This document shows positions 24,696 to 35,911 of a stretch of 64,000 bases of DNA, in pieces. The DNA is taken from assembly GCA_023159155.1 (NCBI GenBank), contig JAJNNX010000011.1, forward strand, positions 124,001 through 188,000, read 5' to 3'. Position 1 is the stretch's first letter; every line of letters begins with the position of its first letter. The notes below the pieces were generated by a model that did no database searches, was not told the DNA's origin, and was given only the letters and a program-made list of their open reading frames with translations. The stretch is from Ustulina deusta (Eukaryota > Ascomycota > Sordariomycetes > Xylariales > Xylariaceae). The position numbers were made by a program, and so were the translations under genes.

Positions 24696-26432
24696 TCTGG
24701 AAGTGGTCGACGGTGGATGTGTGGAGGCTGTTGTAGCGTGTCTCGCAAGTTGCGTAATGGGAATGACGGGTTTCTATTTATACTGATGGTTAGTTATGGA
24801 GTGTGGCCGAGGCAGGAGAGTTTTGTTGATGGTGGTGGCGGATCGATCATCAAAGAGTCATCGGCAAGTAGAGCGGGGAAGAGAAAGAGAGGGTGGAAAG
24901 AGAGTCGACGAGGGATAGACAGAGGGGATGGAAGGATCATAGGATGGATGTTTGAGTGGGTGTTTCAAGGTCGATGGAAGATGTACCTATCAGAAAACCA
25001 CGCGAGGCTTGCACTCGGGTCGGCTCAAACGGATGGGCTCGATTGAGGTCGGGTCGTGTCGTTGTTGTCTGGACGAGATGACTCCGTTCGCCGGAAAACA
25101 GGTGAGAGATAGAGTTTGGTGGGCAGAGAGTGACGGATGCTCTGAGCTGATGAGGTGGTTCAGTGTTGGCGCCACGAATGGTCGAGGCGGAGGGAAGTGA
25201 AGTGAGGTCAAGGGAGGTAGAGCGTAAAGCGTAAGGCGTGAATAGTGGCAGTGGCAGCGGCAATGGTGGTGGGGGAGGAAGAGGGAGAGAGTGTGGTGAG
25301 ACGAGAGACAAATACCTGAAAGAGGGAGGGAGTCGGGTCTTGGTCTTGGCTGGGCTGGGGCTGTGGTTATGCAAGTTAGGTACTTGCCTCTACCTGGTCT
25401 GGTGGTCTGGCTGTGTGCAGGTGTTGGTTGGGCTGTTGTTCTCCTTCTAGGTAGGTCAATGCCCACCAAGGTACTGCACAGAGTGTACCCAGGTACCTAC
25501 ATAGGTGGTAGGTGCCCGCAGGAATGCCTGAGGTGGGGTCTCAACTGCCTACCTACCGTAGCGACAATTGAGTTTGCTGCGTGGCCGCTAGGCCAATCTA
25601 GACACGACCACAACCCAACTCTCCCTGTGTCACCCGACATCCGACGAACAATACAGAACCTGCCAGACAATGGACGAGCAAATGCGGCGTGCTGTCTTAC
25701 CTAAGCTTAACAATCCTTTTCTTGTAGCAATGTGGCGGTGCAGCTGTCTGTCATCGCAACCCTGTTACTCAACACCTGAACTATCGCCATCGTATATTAC
25801 GTGTCTAACCCCGAATCGACCTGATTATGATTTAGGTGCCTATGGTATCCTCCCAAGTCCTGCCCTGCGTTAGAAAGGTGTAGAATGGGTTGGTTGACTC
25901 TGTCACTTGTCATCGACGCGAAGCCTCTGCATCTCTCTCCACCTCCGATAAAGCTCGAGATTCATCAACATCTCCACGCTCAGGACAAAACATAAATAAT
26001 ATTTGTTATTTTCTCACATTAGTCTAGTATCATCTACTAACATGGCACAGCACAAGCGATAATAGGTAGCTTGCTCCCTCCCTAAAGGTTCAGACCCTTA
26101 AACCTTGAATTGATCTTTCGTTCTATAATAGCATTTATGCACTATATATAGATAGCATTGGGTGATATCGATATCGACATGGTAGGTCGTACATGCGAAG
26201 TGCCTCTCGTAACTCTTGCGTTAGAAATACCATTATACTCTTTACGTGGCATCTTGCCCACCACTGGGAGAGTACCAGTTAACATCGCCTGTGTGACTTG
26301 CGCGGGCTGTCTGCACGCTCAGGGAAATACAGGAACAAAGCCGAGCTGGATGGATGATGTATCCAGCGTATCGGGATGCAGGTCTAACCGCCCCAATGTG
26401 CCGTGGCGATATGGAACGATACTACGAGTCCA
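24696..26432. other. Intergenic region between E2 and GCDH genes
   Basis: No supported gene. It contains the E2 promoter, a CT/GGA-rich stretch near 25230-25330, and a dense group of GTAGGTA/TACCTAC motifs at 25377-25560. Confidence 0.45.
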
Positions 26433-27902
26433 TCATGCGAAAGCCTGAATGCCAGTTATGGCACGTCCAAGGATAAGACCTAGAAAGAAAACGTTAGTAA
26501 TCCAATGCTCTCCTCTAGCAAAATACAGCGCAGACGTACTATGAATATCGCTCTGGCCCTCGTAAGTCTGCGTGACGAAGAGATTGGCCACATGTCTGCC
26601 GATACCGTACTCGTCACTGACAGCATTACCACCAAAAATCTCCTGCAAGACACGGGCATTGTGTAGAGCCCGGTCGCAGTTCTGTCTCTTAATCATACTG
26701 ATCATCTCGGGCGTGGCCCTCCCCTCATCTTTCAGACGACCAACATGTATCGCCGCCAGGACACCATACGCAGCATCCGTAGCCGCGTCTGCCAGTTTCT
26801 TCTGTACGAGCTGGTATTTGGCGAGGGGGTTATTTTTGAACTGTCGACGCTCAATAGCATACCTCCTTGCTCGCGCGATACAGTCTTCGAGCGCACCCAT
26901 GACCCCTAGAGAAATACCGTACCGCGCACTGTTGAGGCAAGAAAAGGGCCCACGCAGACCCTCGACGTCGGGGAACATGTTGGCGGCAGGGACGGGACAG
27001 TTGTCGAGCTGGATCATACCCGTGATACTCGCTCGTAGCCCGTTCTTATTCTTGATCGGGGGCGTCTCGAGGGACCCCGGAGGGCAATCCGAGCGCTCGA
27101 CCAAGAAGCCGCGGATCTTGCCCGTCTCGGCCAGCTTGGCCCAGATCATCAACACGTCGGCAATGGGGGAATTTGTGATCCACGTCTTGGCGCCGTTGAG
27201 AAGGTAGTACCCGCTCTTCGTGGGGTGCGGCCGCGCCGTCGTCTCCATCGAACCCGGGTCGCTTCCGTGGTTCGGCTCTGTGAGACCGAAGGCGCCGAGG
27301 AGCTTGCCGCGGGCCATTGGCTCGAGGAACTTCTCCTTCTGCTCGGTGGTCCCGAACTCGTAGATGCCGCCCATCACCAGCGATGATTGGACAGACATGC
27401 CGGAACGGTAGCCGCTGTCTACGCGCTCAACTGCCCGTGTGATCAGACCGGCTGCTACGGTGGAGGCGCCAGCACAGCCGTATCCCTGCAGGTTTGCGCC
27501 CAGGAAACCCAATTCGCCCATCTCGGAGAGGATCGCTCGGTCGAAGTTCTCGTCGCGGTAGGCCTCTGTGTCCAGGAACAAGTCGAGTTAGCAAAACGCC
27601 GCCCTCTCTCTCGCTCACCCGTGGCCGAGGAACCTAGCTTGTAACGCGGCAGCGCACTTACGCAGAACCCGTGGCCCCAGTTGCTCTTGGCAATACCGCT
27701 CTGCCGTGTCTCCAATGGCTTTCTCGTCCTCTGTGAGTAGATTCCGGCTTGCTAAAGGGTCTGTCCAGTTGAATTCCGGGGTGGGCGCGGACGCGGAGGC
27801 ATAGTTTCTCGGGTGTCGAGGCTGTTGTCGCTGTTGGAGGTTCATTCGAGCAGCCCGTGCAAGCCCAGGACTCCGAAGCCTCGGCACGAGGGGACGAAAC
27901 AT
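26433..27902 (-). CDS. Glutaryl-CoA dehydrogenase, mitochondrial
   Basis: An FAD enzyme of the acyl-CoA dehydrogenase family, 437 aa, which oxidises and decarboxylates glutaryl-CoA to crotonyl-CoA in lysine and tryptophan breakdown. Exons: 27902-27662, 27565-26540, 26479-26433, all in frame. The first 35-40 residues are Arg-rich and look like a mitochondrial presequence (MFRPLVPRLRSPGLARAAR). FAD and substrate motifs follow: GAFGLTEPNHGSDPGSM and KTWITNSPIADVLMIWAK. The likely catalytic glutamate is near residue 416 (TQTYEGQSDIHS). The short last exon encodes LILGRAITGIQAF, a typical GCDH ending. Length matches human and fungal GCDH. Other acyl-CoA dehydrogenases differ in the ending and in the motif VERSDCPPGS region, so GCDH is favoured. 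Confidence 0.93.
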
Positions 27903-28690
27903 GGTCGCGTGGGGTCGGGCAGTTCAGGCGAATTCTAAACCGTGGGTTCGCTGGAAGGAGGAGCAGGAGAATCAATGATCGTGCGGGAGAAGGATTCTCG
28001 AATCATGGCTTCGATACTCGTCGGCATGCCGAGTTGCTGTGCCGAGATGATTACCGTAGGTACCTAGGGAGTGGCTGTTTATCGTCCGAACCTCGCCATG
28101 AGCGGGCCGGCTAATCCCTGAAGTCGCTCCACCCATGGCGGAGGCTAGGACCGGGTTCTAGCCGGGCAGTGGAGCGAGCTCATGCCGTTACTAGCCGTCG
28201 CAGCTGTCCTTCGCATTAACAAAACAACTTACATATTGTCGAATAGCTAGCGAGAAGGATAGTAACGTTATGGAAGAGATCATGATGGAGGGTGCTCATT
28301 GGCGCGGATTCCACGGTGAGGAGTATTATCAGCACTGTCCTCCGTAGCTTCTAGGTGTCTTCCTCCAATACTACCGTATACCTACATACATCTCGGCGGG
28401 GATTTATTGTATTCAACCTCAATACTACATCGAGGTAGCTTATAGGGTCGATTTTATTGGCTTTATTGAATCTCAAGTGATCATCTGTTCTGTGTTTACA
28501 TACCTAGATCCAATAGCTTGGACTTGCATAGCTTAGGCACTCTAGAGGTAGGTCAGGTTCAAGGGGCCCTCCGCGTGGTTAGTTATAGGATTCCTAGATA
28601 CAATATCCAATAGCACTAGGCCCCTATGTACATTTTCAGCAGAAAATTGAACCCCTACAGCCCCCCTGAGATACCCGTCACCATCCCTTC
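27903..28690. other. Intergenic region upstream of GCDH gene
   Basis: No coding region is supported. Contains the likely GCDH promoter and several TACCTA-type motifs around 28380-28550. Confidence 0.4.
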
Positions 28691-28693
28691 ATC

Positions 28694-29140
28694 ATGCCGG
28701 CGAGACGGCTGACAATGCTGACAAACCGGTCGGCAACGAGACGCTAGGCAAGAAAACTGACGATACAGACAAAACGCCCAGCGCTGGCAAGGAACCGGTC
28801 GCACCAGATGACGATGAAAACGCTGAAGTCGGGCAACAGCCCAGGAAGAGAGGCCGACCTCCGAAAGACCAGATCAACCAAGCAAGAAGGCCAGAATGAA
28901 CAAAGAGAACTACTGGTAAACGATCAGCAGCTGAGAATACTTGCCGAGCCCCGTCTCGCCACGATTGCTCCTCTCCTTGGCGACCGGCCTCGTCTAGCCA
29001 GTCTCCCATTGCGCGGTCTGATGAGAATGAGGGGGATGGGGGCACCGACTCGGGATTGGCTGCTGATGTAGGGGATTGAGACTGGGACTGGGCTTCACGA
29101 TATGTTTGCTGCCCAGAATACCAGAAGGACCAGATCTGCC
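28694..29140 (+). pseudogene. Broken AT-hook protein gene
   Basis: A plus-strand frame entered just after an ATG at 28694 encodes an acidic/Lys-rich segment ending in RKRGRPPKDQ, a clear AT-hook DNA-binding motif. The ATG itself lies in a different frame (a 1-base loss at about 28700 would join them). Soon after the hook the frame ends at a TGA (28897-28899), and a neighbouring frame continues with Ser/Arg/Asp-rich sequence (KRSAAEN, PASSSQSPIARSDENEGDGG), as expected from the same gene. This pattern suggests a decayed gene for a small AT-hook nuclear protein. An unrecognised upstream exon could instead supply the start, in which case it might be alive; I cannot decide. Confidence 0.4.
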
Positions 29141-29623
29141 TCACAATTCTGCCTTATCAAGATCCTCGGCGATTGTCTTCTTCTAACCGACCACCGAGCA
29201 ACACGAGGAATAGCGTCTGTATACCTGAACCAGTACAGGCTCAACATTCGGGATATTTCCGGCAGAGTGAATGTTGTGCCGGAACAACTAATTGTTCAGC
29301 GTTTTGCATCATTGGCCATGTCTTGGTGAGTATCGATCTTCGCGATTGTGGCTTGTTGCTTCTGCTTAGTGGTCATGCCTGCGTTGTCAAATGTTTCCTG
29401 CACGATGTTGCGGATTTGGCCTTCGATTGGCCCTCCTACCACGGCAGGTAGGGTCACTAGGTACCTAGGTATTCAGTTCACTACACAATTCCAACCAACC
29501 TCGATGGAAGTTTGCTGCCCCAGACGCATCATCAGCTGCGGGAAGGATGGGGGGCTCATGCCAGCTGGAAGCAACGAAGACTTCATTCGGCTCTCGCCAG
29601 AAGTACCTACATACCTGCCCAAA

Positions 29624-29643
29624 GTAGGTAGGTACCTACCTAC
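29624..29643. repeat. 20-bp perfect palindrome of GTAGGTA/TACCTAC
   Basis: GTAGGTAGGTACCTACCTAC is its own reverse complement, centred on GGTACC, with more TACC copies directly to the right. It is the densest instance of a motif seen across many spacers of this window. Confidence 0.9.
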
Positions 29644-29997
29644 CTACATGTACGTACTTGTCATGTCCAAATGGAAGGAACACTTCCAGTCCTGTCCTGG
29701 AGGCATCCATCAATATGGAGGTCGGTCGTCCTGTGGCTCTGACAGCTACGACTCTGAGACCACCAACCAACTAGCACACTCGTTCACTCTGCATCCCTCC
29801 CGTCTACATCGCCCCTCTTCCTCCTCGCCACCTAGATCTAGCCATGTTCCGTATTCATAAGCACAAACTCATCTTAGGCGCCATCTCCCGTCGATTTCGT
29901 CAGTCCTACTCCCATCTTGCCCAGTCGTGCAACGCCGCCGTGGCCAAGCTGAACTGTGTCAACTGTACCTCGAAACAGGAGCCATGAAGACGCCATA

Positions 29998-32284
29998 ATG
30001 TATCCCCTAAGCCACCATGGTCAAACCCTCGCTGCTGCTGCCGCCAGGAGCCCTCGCCCAGGAATCACGATGCCCGGGGCCGATGGTGAGCTCAGGCAGA
30101 GTTGGGATCGACATCGGACGCCAAGTTACAGACTATCGTGTATCAGCGAACATCAGAAAGAGAACACTCGAGCTTCCGACGACGAGTGTTTTCCCTCGTC
30201 AGCCCAGGCTCTCAAGACCCCCTCGCTGGAGCCTGTTCGCTGGCTACACCGACATCGCCAAGCCAACGGAAAGTCCCAGAGTTCCGGCGATGGTTCCACA
30301 GTCAGCCCCTTTCAACTAGATCCTGAGCCGATCGAAGGAGTTCGGGACCAAGAGACAAACCATCACCATCACGGTCACTTCGTATTCTCGACTTGGCGCT
30401 GTGAACAAATTGAACCACGTGAGGCTCTGGATACTAAACCACCCGGTCTAGCTGCACCTGGCACTTTCGAAGTCCAATGGCATATTATTCGGTGGACAGA
30501 TGCCCAGCCGAGAAATATTTACATCAACGGCCACGGAGGCACCATCTCGGGTACCGGCTTCGATGGACCACGTAGTTCTACTGGGGGAACTTCACCTATT
30601 CACTCCCCAAATGACGTCTCGAGCGCTCCATCAGGATCATTGTCACTCGGTAATTGTATTCCATGTAGGTCCCGGGGGCTTAGGTCCGACACACCAGCCT
30701 CCATAGACTGGGAAAAGAACTGGTTAAAGCGGAAGCCTCGAAAAAGACATGACGTGTCTGAGAGCTCGGATCTCGGAACGCCAACTCACAAGCGCTCCGT
30801 GGATTCTCCCTCCATAGAGACAGGAGACGACAATACAGGTCTTCTAAAGCGCGAAGAGCAAGAGGACCAATCTCAATTCCGTAATACCCAAGAGTGTGCC
30901 CTCAAATCATGTCCCGAATTTTATCGACGGTCGTTTTCCGCCGCCCGGAACTCTATATCCAAATTTGCTGTATGTTTTCCCAATTTATCACGCTACTAGT
31001 CGTTCGTACAACGAGCGTATAACGAGATTAATGTTTCTTTAGCCGGAGACAATTAGTGAGCTCAAATCACCAAACTACACCCGGTTCGATAGCAGTCGCC
31101 ACCAGCATCGCCACCGAATTCAAGACACGGTCTCGAAAAGATTCCATTCTCTGCGCGACAGGCTTCGCCGCGGTAGATCTTCTTCGATGTTCTCTGTTAG
31201 GCCAGAGTTCCCACCACCCCCGACCGGCAAAGTTCGTCGGTATCGATCTCGCAATTCAAACGAGATCTGGCCTTCATCTGAAGAGTCCCCGATTTTCAAT
31301 ACACCAGAATCCAATAAATCACCCGTTCAACCGCTAGGACAAAATACCACCCTATTGGCTGCATCTGGATTGAGAATCGCTGCGGGAGAACTAGACAGGC
31401 TTACCAATCAATCAAGATCTGCCAAATCAAGTCTGGAAATAGCTCGGATTTCAAGTGGCACTGAGAGTGCTCGAAGTGAAAGCGAGTCATCGGTTGCTGA
31501 CACAACTCCTGCTGTGCCGACAAACTCTCCATCGTCATGGTTATCGCCTATGGGATTGGCAAATCCGGCCCCGAAGCCACCGCAAAGGCCAGGACTGAGA
31601 GGCCGAAGGCAGCATAGCCGCTTATCAGAAGTTACCACCCCTGAGGAGATCAATAGCTCCACGCAGATTTCTGGTAGCAGTGCGATCTCACCTCAAGTCC
31701 AGTGTTTTCCTAGCGAACTTGTTCAAAATACTTTGCCAGGTTTCGAAGCTGAGGGTTGTGAGACTTCAATGTCTCCGCCCCTGTCTATCCGGCTACCTAC
31801 TTCGCGTGGTAGATTAAATGATGAACCTTCGCCGGCCTCAGTATCTGCAGCAACACAATTCCCATTGGATCATAACGATTCTTCAGAGGTAGCTGTCGGA
31901 CCGGGTCTCATACTACCAAAGCGGACATTCTCAAGGCGCCAAATCCTAGAACCACGTTCCGACGAGACTAATTTGAGTGACGAAGGCGACATTGAGGAAT
32001 ATATTCTTGATCAGGGACCATCCAGGAGTGAGCCAAACTACCACAGAACTCTATCAATAGGAATACGAAGAACGGGAACCGCGGCTCAAGAATCTACCCT
32101 CCTCCCCGACGTGATGGGGCGACTAAATCCTGTTAAAAGTCACACCGCACCGAAGGAGTTTACATCGAAATCATGTCACCCCAATGCCTGGTCTCCTAAC
32201 CAGGGCGAACCCGGAGATTCGGAGCCCTTCTGCCCCTCCGAGTGTGTTTACTCAGACCGGTGCGGTCACGAGTCCGAACCGTGA
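29998..32284 (+). CDS. Ser/Pro-rich, mostly disordered fungal protein of unknown function
   Basis: I do not recognise this protein. Two exons, 29998-30969 and 31043-32284, joined by a 73-bp intron with good GT-AG sites, give about 737 aa. It is rich in Ser, Pro, Arg and Glu, with no predicted membrane segment and few hydrophobic blocks. A short ordered-looking patch (GTFEVQWHIIRWTDAQ) and an Arg-rich, possibly helical patch (SKRFHSLRDRLRRGRSSSMF) stand out, along with a basic WEKNWLKRKPRKRH stretch that could be a nuclear signal. The start is uncertain. An ATG at 29844 begins a coding-like 47-codon frame (MFRIHKHKLILGAISRRFRQ...) that is off frame by one base, so the true N-terminus may lie there with a small frameshift or an unseen intron. 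Confidence 0.6.
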
Positions 32285-34003
32285 TGCTTAGAATGCCCGA
32301 CTGCAAGGCAACTTGGAGGATATCTCGTCAGTAGCTACATGTGACGAGGCTAGAATAAGAAAGCGTTTTCTAGATTGCATGGTGGAGGGTAAGAGTGATC
32401 AGCAGGCCTCGTGGGAGACAATTAAAACATCCCCTTTCTGTATTAAGTATTTGTTTACCCGTTAGCTTTATAGCTTCAATATTACATTAGATACCAAGAA
32501 GTGTATGCCCGGCTACCCGATCGTGTGATAACAATCTATGCACTTAAGTATAATAAACGATGGCGACGTCACCCCTATCCCGAGAAAAGAGAGGAAGAAG
32601 AAAGAAGAAGAAAAACCAAAAAATTTCCCCGGCCTAACAACAATGACAAGGGCAAGGCTACTGACAGAGCGGAGTCGTGGGTGCTGGGTTTCTCTCGGCG
32701 GCGCGGCGCGCAAGCGCACGGAGGCGGTTTGGCTGAGGGTCTCGGGTGGTTTCTAGGGTCCGGCGTGAACGGCGTCGATGCATATGTTTGCTGTTGTCTT
32801 TGCCGGGGCTGGACAGATCGGGGATTAGGCTGCTTGGGGATTTGGTAAGGGTTTGCTTCTGTTAGGGTGCCGCTAGGTTGATTGGTTCGTTTGTTTGTCA
32901 GTTGGCTTGGTTGCGTTGTTGGGCATTAGAGGGAGAGGTAGGGGGTGACGAGTGAATATCTAGGCAAATGAGATCTAGGTCTTGCTCGGCTCCAATTCAC
33001 CATTGTATAGTAATCGACTGAGAAAATAAGACAGGTTATTACTTGAGCATCAACTCGGCGGAACATGGAATCTGGTCTATATCGGGGTTGACTCCTCACG
33101 GGATGAGAATTGAGAATCTTTACATAGGGTGCAGGTAGTGAGTGCAATTAGTTATGAGTTGTCTTAGTTGATTGATTAGATAGAACCTCTAGAGTGCTTT
33201 ACAAATATGGCCGTCCCAACTCCATGCTTTGTCTATATCACATGCCCTTTTGGCAAGCTATGAAAAAGAGGGAGGCCGAGGTTACTCTTGGTGTGGGAGA
33301 GTTTTTGTATTATGGGCTCTGAATATTCGAACATAAACTTCAACCAACGTATGACTAGATAGGTGTATAGCTGTACCGAATAGCGCACCAAGAAAAGGAA
33401 TCGAACTTATTTTATATAGTTACCCGGATAGAATTAAGTTCTTTTTAATATTGCTGCTAGGTTGCAGAAAGGCAGATTTATTAGGTAGAGGCCTATCTAA
33501 TGCTTTATAATTTTTTTTAATGTTTTTTAATGCTAGTTCTATTCTTAACCTTTAACAAGGGTTATAACCTTCTAAATAAATCTGTGTTCTATTGCTTGTC
33601 GCTTACCATTCTATTATTTCGTAGAGATAGGGGTGTATTTATCAGGTTACAGTTTAGCCACTTGCTCAGGTGGTGGAGGCCGAGGTTACTCTGAATACTA
33701 GAGATGAACGATGCCTCTGTCCCGCACATCGCATGAGCTTGCAGAAGCTCGCAATGTAGGTAGATAGGTACACTACGTTCGTTTAAGCGCTGCAAAGTGG
33801 TAACCAAATGTGGCTGTTGCCCCGAAATGGGCCCTCCGAGCTTCAAGCCTTGCCATCTGTAGTAAATAGATCTCGGTCGTCACGGTAGAATGCCGAAATA
33901 CCGGTTCCATACCCATAGTCATACAAGTCCGTAACTCCATGCAATGCGAGATCCTGTACATCCGCTATAACCATACAATATCATGCCTGGGAAAAGAGAG
34001 TCT
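32285..34003. other. A/T-rich intergenic region
   Basis: No supported gene. The part at about 33310-33600 is strongly A/T-rich, with runs such as TAATTTTTTTTAATG and ATTAGGTAGAGGCC, unlike the flanks. It could be a decayed (for example RIP-mutated) transposon fragment, but no terminal repeats or transposase frames were found. Confidence 0.4.
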
Positions 34004-34769
34004 CTATTTGCCGGAATCGCCCTTCATGCCGACCATCTCGTATTCCCCTGCGCCGTCACGGCCTCTCCCCCTTCCACGGCCCCTGGAGAATCCCATCTCT
34101 TCGTCGCCGTGGTCGCCGCTACCGCCTCCATCTTCTAAGGAGCCATTACTGTTCTCGCCGTTCCCGGTGTTTCGGCCGCCCCCTCCAAACGTGATTGGAC
34201 GTAGTTCTCTCCAGCGACATCCGTATGTCCCCCCCGCGACCGTGATAGTACCGGACACCAACATTGTGATCCACCAGGCTAGGTTGCGTGGTAGGTATCC
34301 CGTATATACACAGACGACGACGAGATGTAGGACGTGTAATGTAAGGGAGAAATCGAGGACGAGCTTCGATCGGGATATCAAGACAACTAATGCGACGACC
34401 CTATTGGTGTAACCAGGTTAATAGGTGTTTGATATTCGACATATGGGGTAGAGCTCTAAGATCAAGCAAAGCAAGACGGAGAGTAACAGGGAAGGGCGGG
34501 AAGAACAGGGCGAAGACATACTCAGCACCGGCGCAACATAACCATACAAAGCCTATCAGCCAGCCCTGCGTGTTGTCGCCGCGCAAACTAGCCCAGCCGA
34601 AGACAAAATCCAAGCTGAACTGAAGGCCCATGACGAGCGATGTGAAGAGCATCAACACCAGCGCGACGGCGTAGTAGATGCCTTGCAAGGCGGCGATCTG
34701 GCCCAGGATGCGCAGGGGCGGGAGTTCGGCGATGGCGCCGGGTCGCGGCGGACGTCTCCGTCTCGGCAT
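34004..34769 (-). CDS. sys1: SYS1 family Golgi membrane protein
   Basis: A 214-aa four-helix Golgi membrane protein that recruits the Arl3-Arl1 small GTPase system to the trans-Golgi. Exons: 34769-34522 and 34400-34004. After a basic N-terminus (MPRRRRPPRPGA) it has the family segments YYAVALVLMLFTSLVMG, FSLDFVFGWASLRGD, a third helix crossing the splice (GAEVVALVVLISRSKLVLDF) and YTGYLPRNLAWWITMLVSGT, then GCRWRELRPITFGG. The tail after residue 170 is Gly/Arg-rich (SRGRGRGRGRDGAG), longer than in yeast Sys1 but common in filamentous fungi. The 121-bp intron is needed to restore the third helix. Assignment is firm from the FSLDFVFGW and WRELRP motifs. Confidence 0.92.
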
Positions 34770-35452
34770 GTTGTGGATGGTTTTTGTCTGCTGTGCTTCG
34801 AAGAGCGAAGTGGCGAGTTTGAGAAGAAAAATAGGCTATTGTCGATTCGGTTCGACAAAGTTCGTGGGATGAATTATCGAGGATAGTATGGGTGTAGATG
34901 TTCTTCTGTGCCGCTATAAAGTGATCATGTCGGATTCATATGGATTTCTTGTTTTCTAGAGGGACAGAGTATGTCTGGATAACGGAGGCGGGCTAGAATC
35001 GCTGCATATGCCGTGTCTTTTGAGGAAGTGAGGCGTTGTTGGAAAAGGGTTGTCGAGATGTTGAACTCATAAAGTCAGTATGTTGCTTGAGTTTACCTTC
35101 AGGTACCTAAGAGTACCTAGATGTATTACTAGATACAGAAAGGAGTTGTTAAAGTTGGGGCGGGAAGCTTGGCACCGGTCTGACCAATGATAGACTAGTC
35201 TACTGCCCCATAGTGTGCCTAAGCCGACCACAATCACTCCTTGGTATCTCTTATCGCATCTTTGCTCCTATAGTAGGTCAAGTACCTCTTATCGTCAATT
35301 CCATCATCAGTATGTCTATCAGAGCTCCAGCATCAACCACGTTACGCCCTGTTAGCCATCGAGACCGACAACCTCGCTCGCCCACTTCCTGAGCACGGAA
35401 CTGTGCCATTTTGCAACTAACCCAAGCCGATCCGACTTGCCTCGTATTGACA

Positions 35453-35911
35453 ATGGGGTTCTTCGGTCTTTTCTCGTCCCCGGACGACAAGCGCAAGGAA
35501 GAGGTGCGCACAGGCGCTCGAGCGCCCGACCGCAGCGAGAGGAGGCAGTGTTGGGATGCGCGCGACAGTTTCTACAAGTGTCTGGACAAGCACGACGTCA
35601 TCGACTCGCTGAGCGGCGAGGGCAAGAAGACGGCCGACAAGCATTGCGCCCCGGAAGACAAGACCTTTCACAACAACTGCGCCGCGGCGTGGGTGAGTCT
35701 TCGCCTCGTCGCTTGATTCCCGGAGGAACGACCAGTCCCCGCTAATGGAGTCGAATTCTCGTGTTAGGTCACATACTTCAAGAAATATCGTGTTGCCGAC
35801 TACCAGAAGAAGAGAACCCTCGAGCGATTGGAGAAGGAGGATGCAAGTAAGGTTGCCATGCAAGGCCCCGGTGACTTGCCCCGCGGCCCTGGAGGCTCGC
35901 CGGTTCGGTAA
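35453..35911 (+). CDS. coa6: Cytochrome c oxidase assembly factor 6 (COA6)
   Basis: A 127-aa mitochondrial intermembrane-space protein needed for copper delivery to Cox2 in complex IV. Exons: 35453-35692 and 35768-35911. The N-terminus is MGFFGLFSSPDDKRKE. The twin-cysteine motifs are CX9C (QCWDARDSFYKC) and CX10C (HCAPEDKTFHNNC), exactly the uneven pair typical of COA6. They are followed by AAWVTYFKKYRVADYQKKR, which spans the splice. Length fits the fungal family. An alternative, COX12 (subunit VIb), has a different spacing (CX9C and CX10C with other flanks) and lacks the YFKKYRVADYQKK helix. Confidence 0.93.

Noticed and set aside
27427..27715. Additional frames over the GCDH gene
   Set aside because: Shadow frames; the spliced plus of family motifs supports only the GCDH reading.
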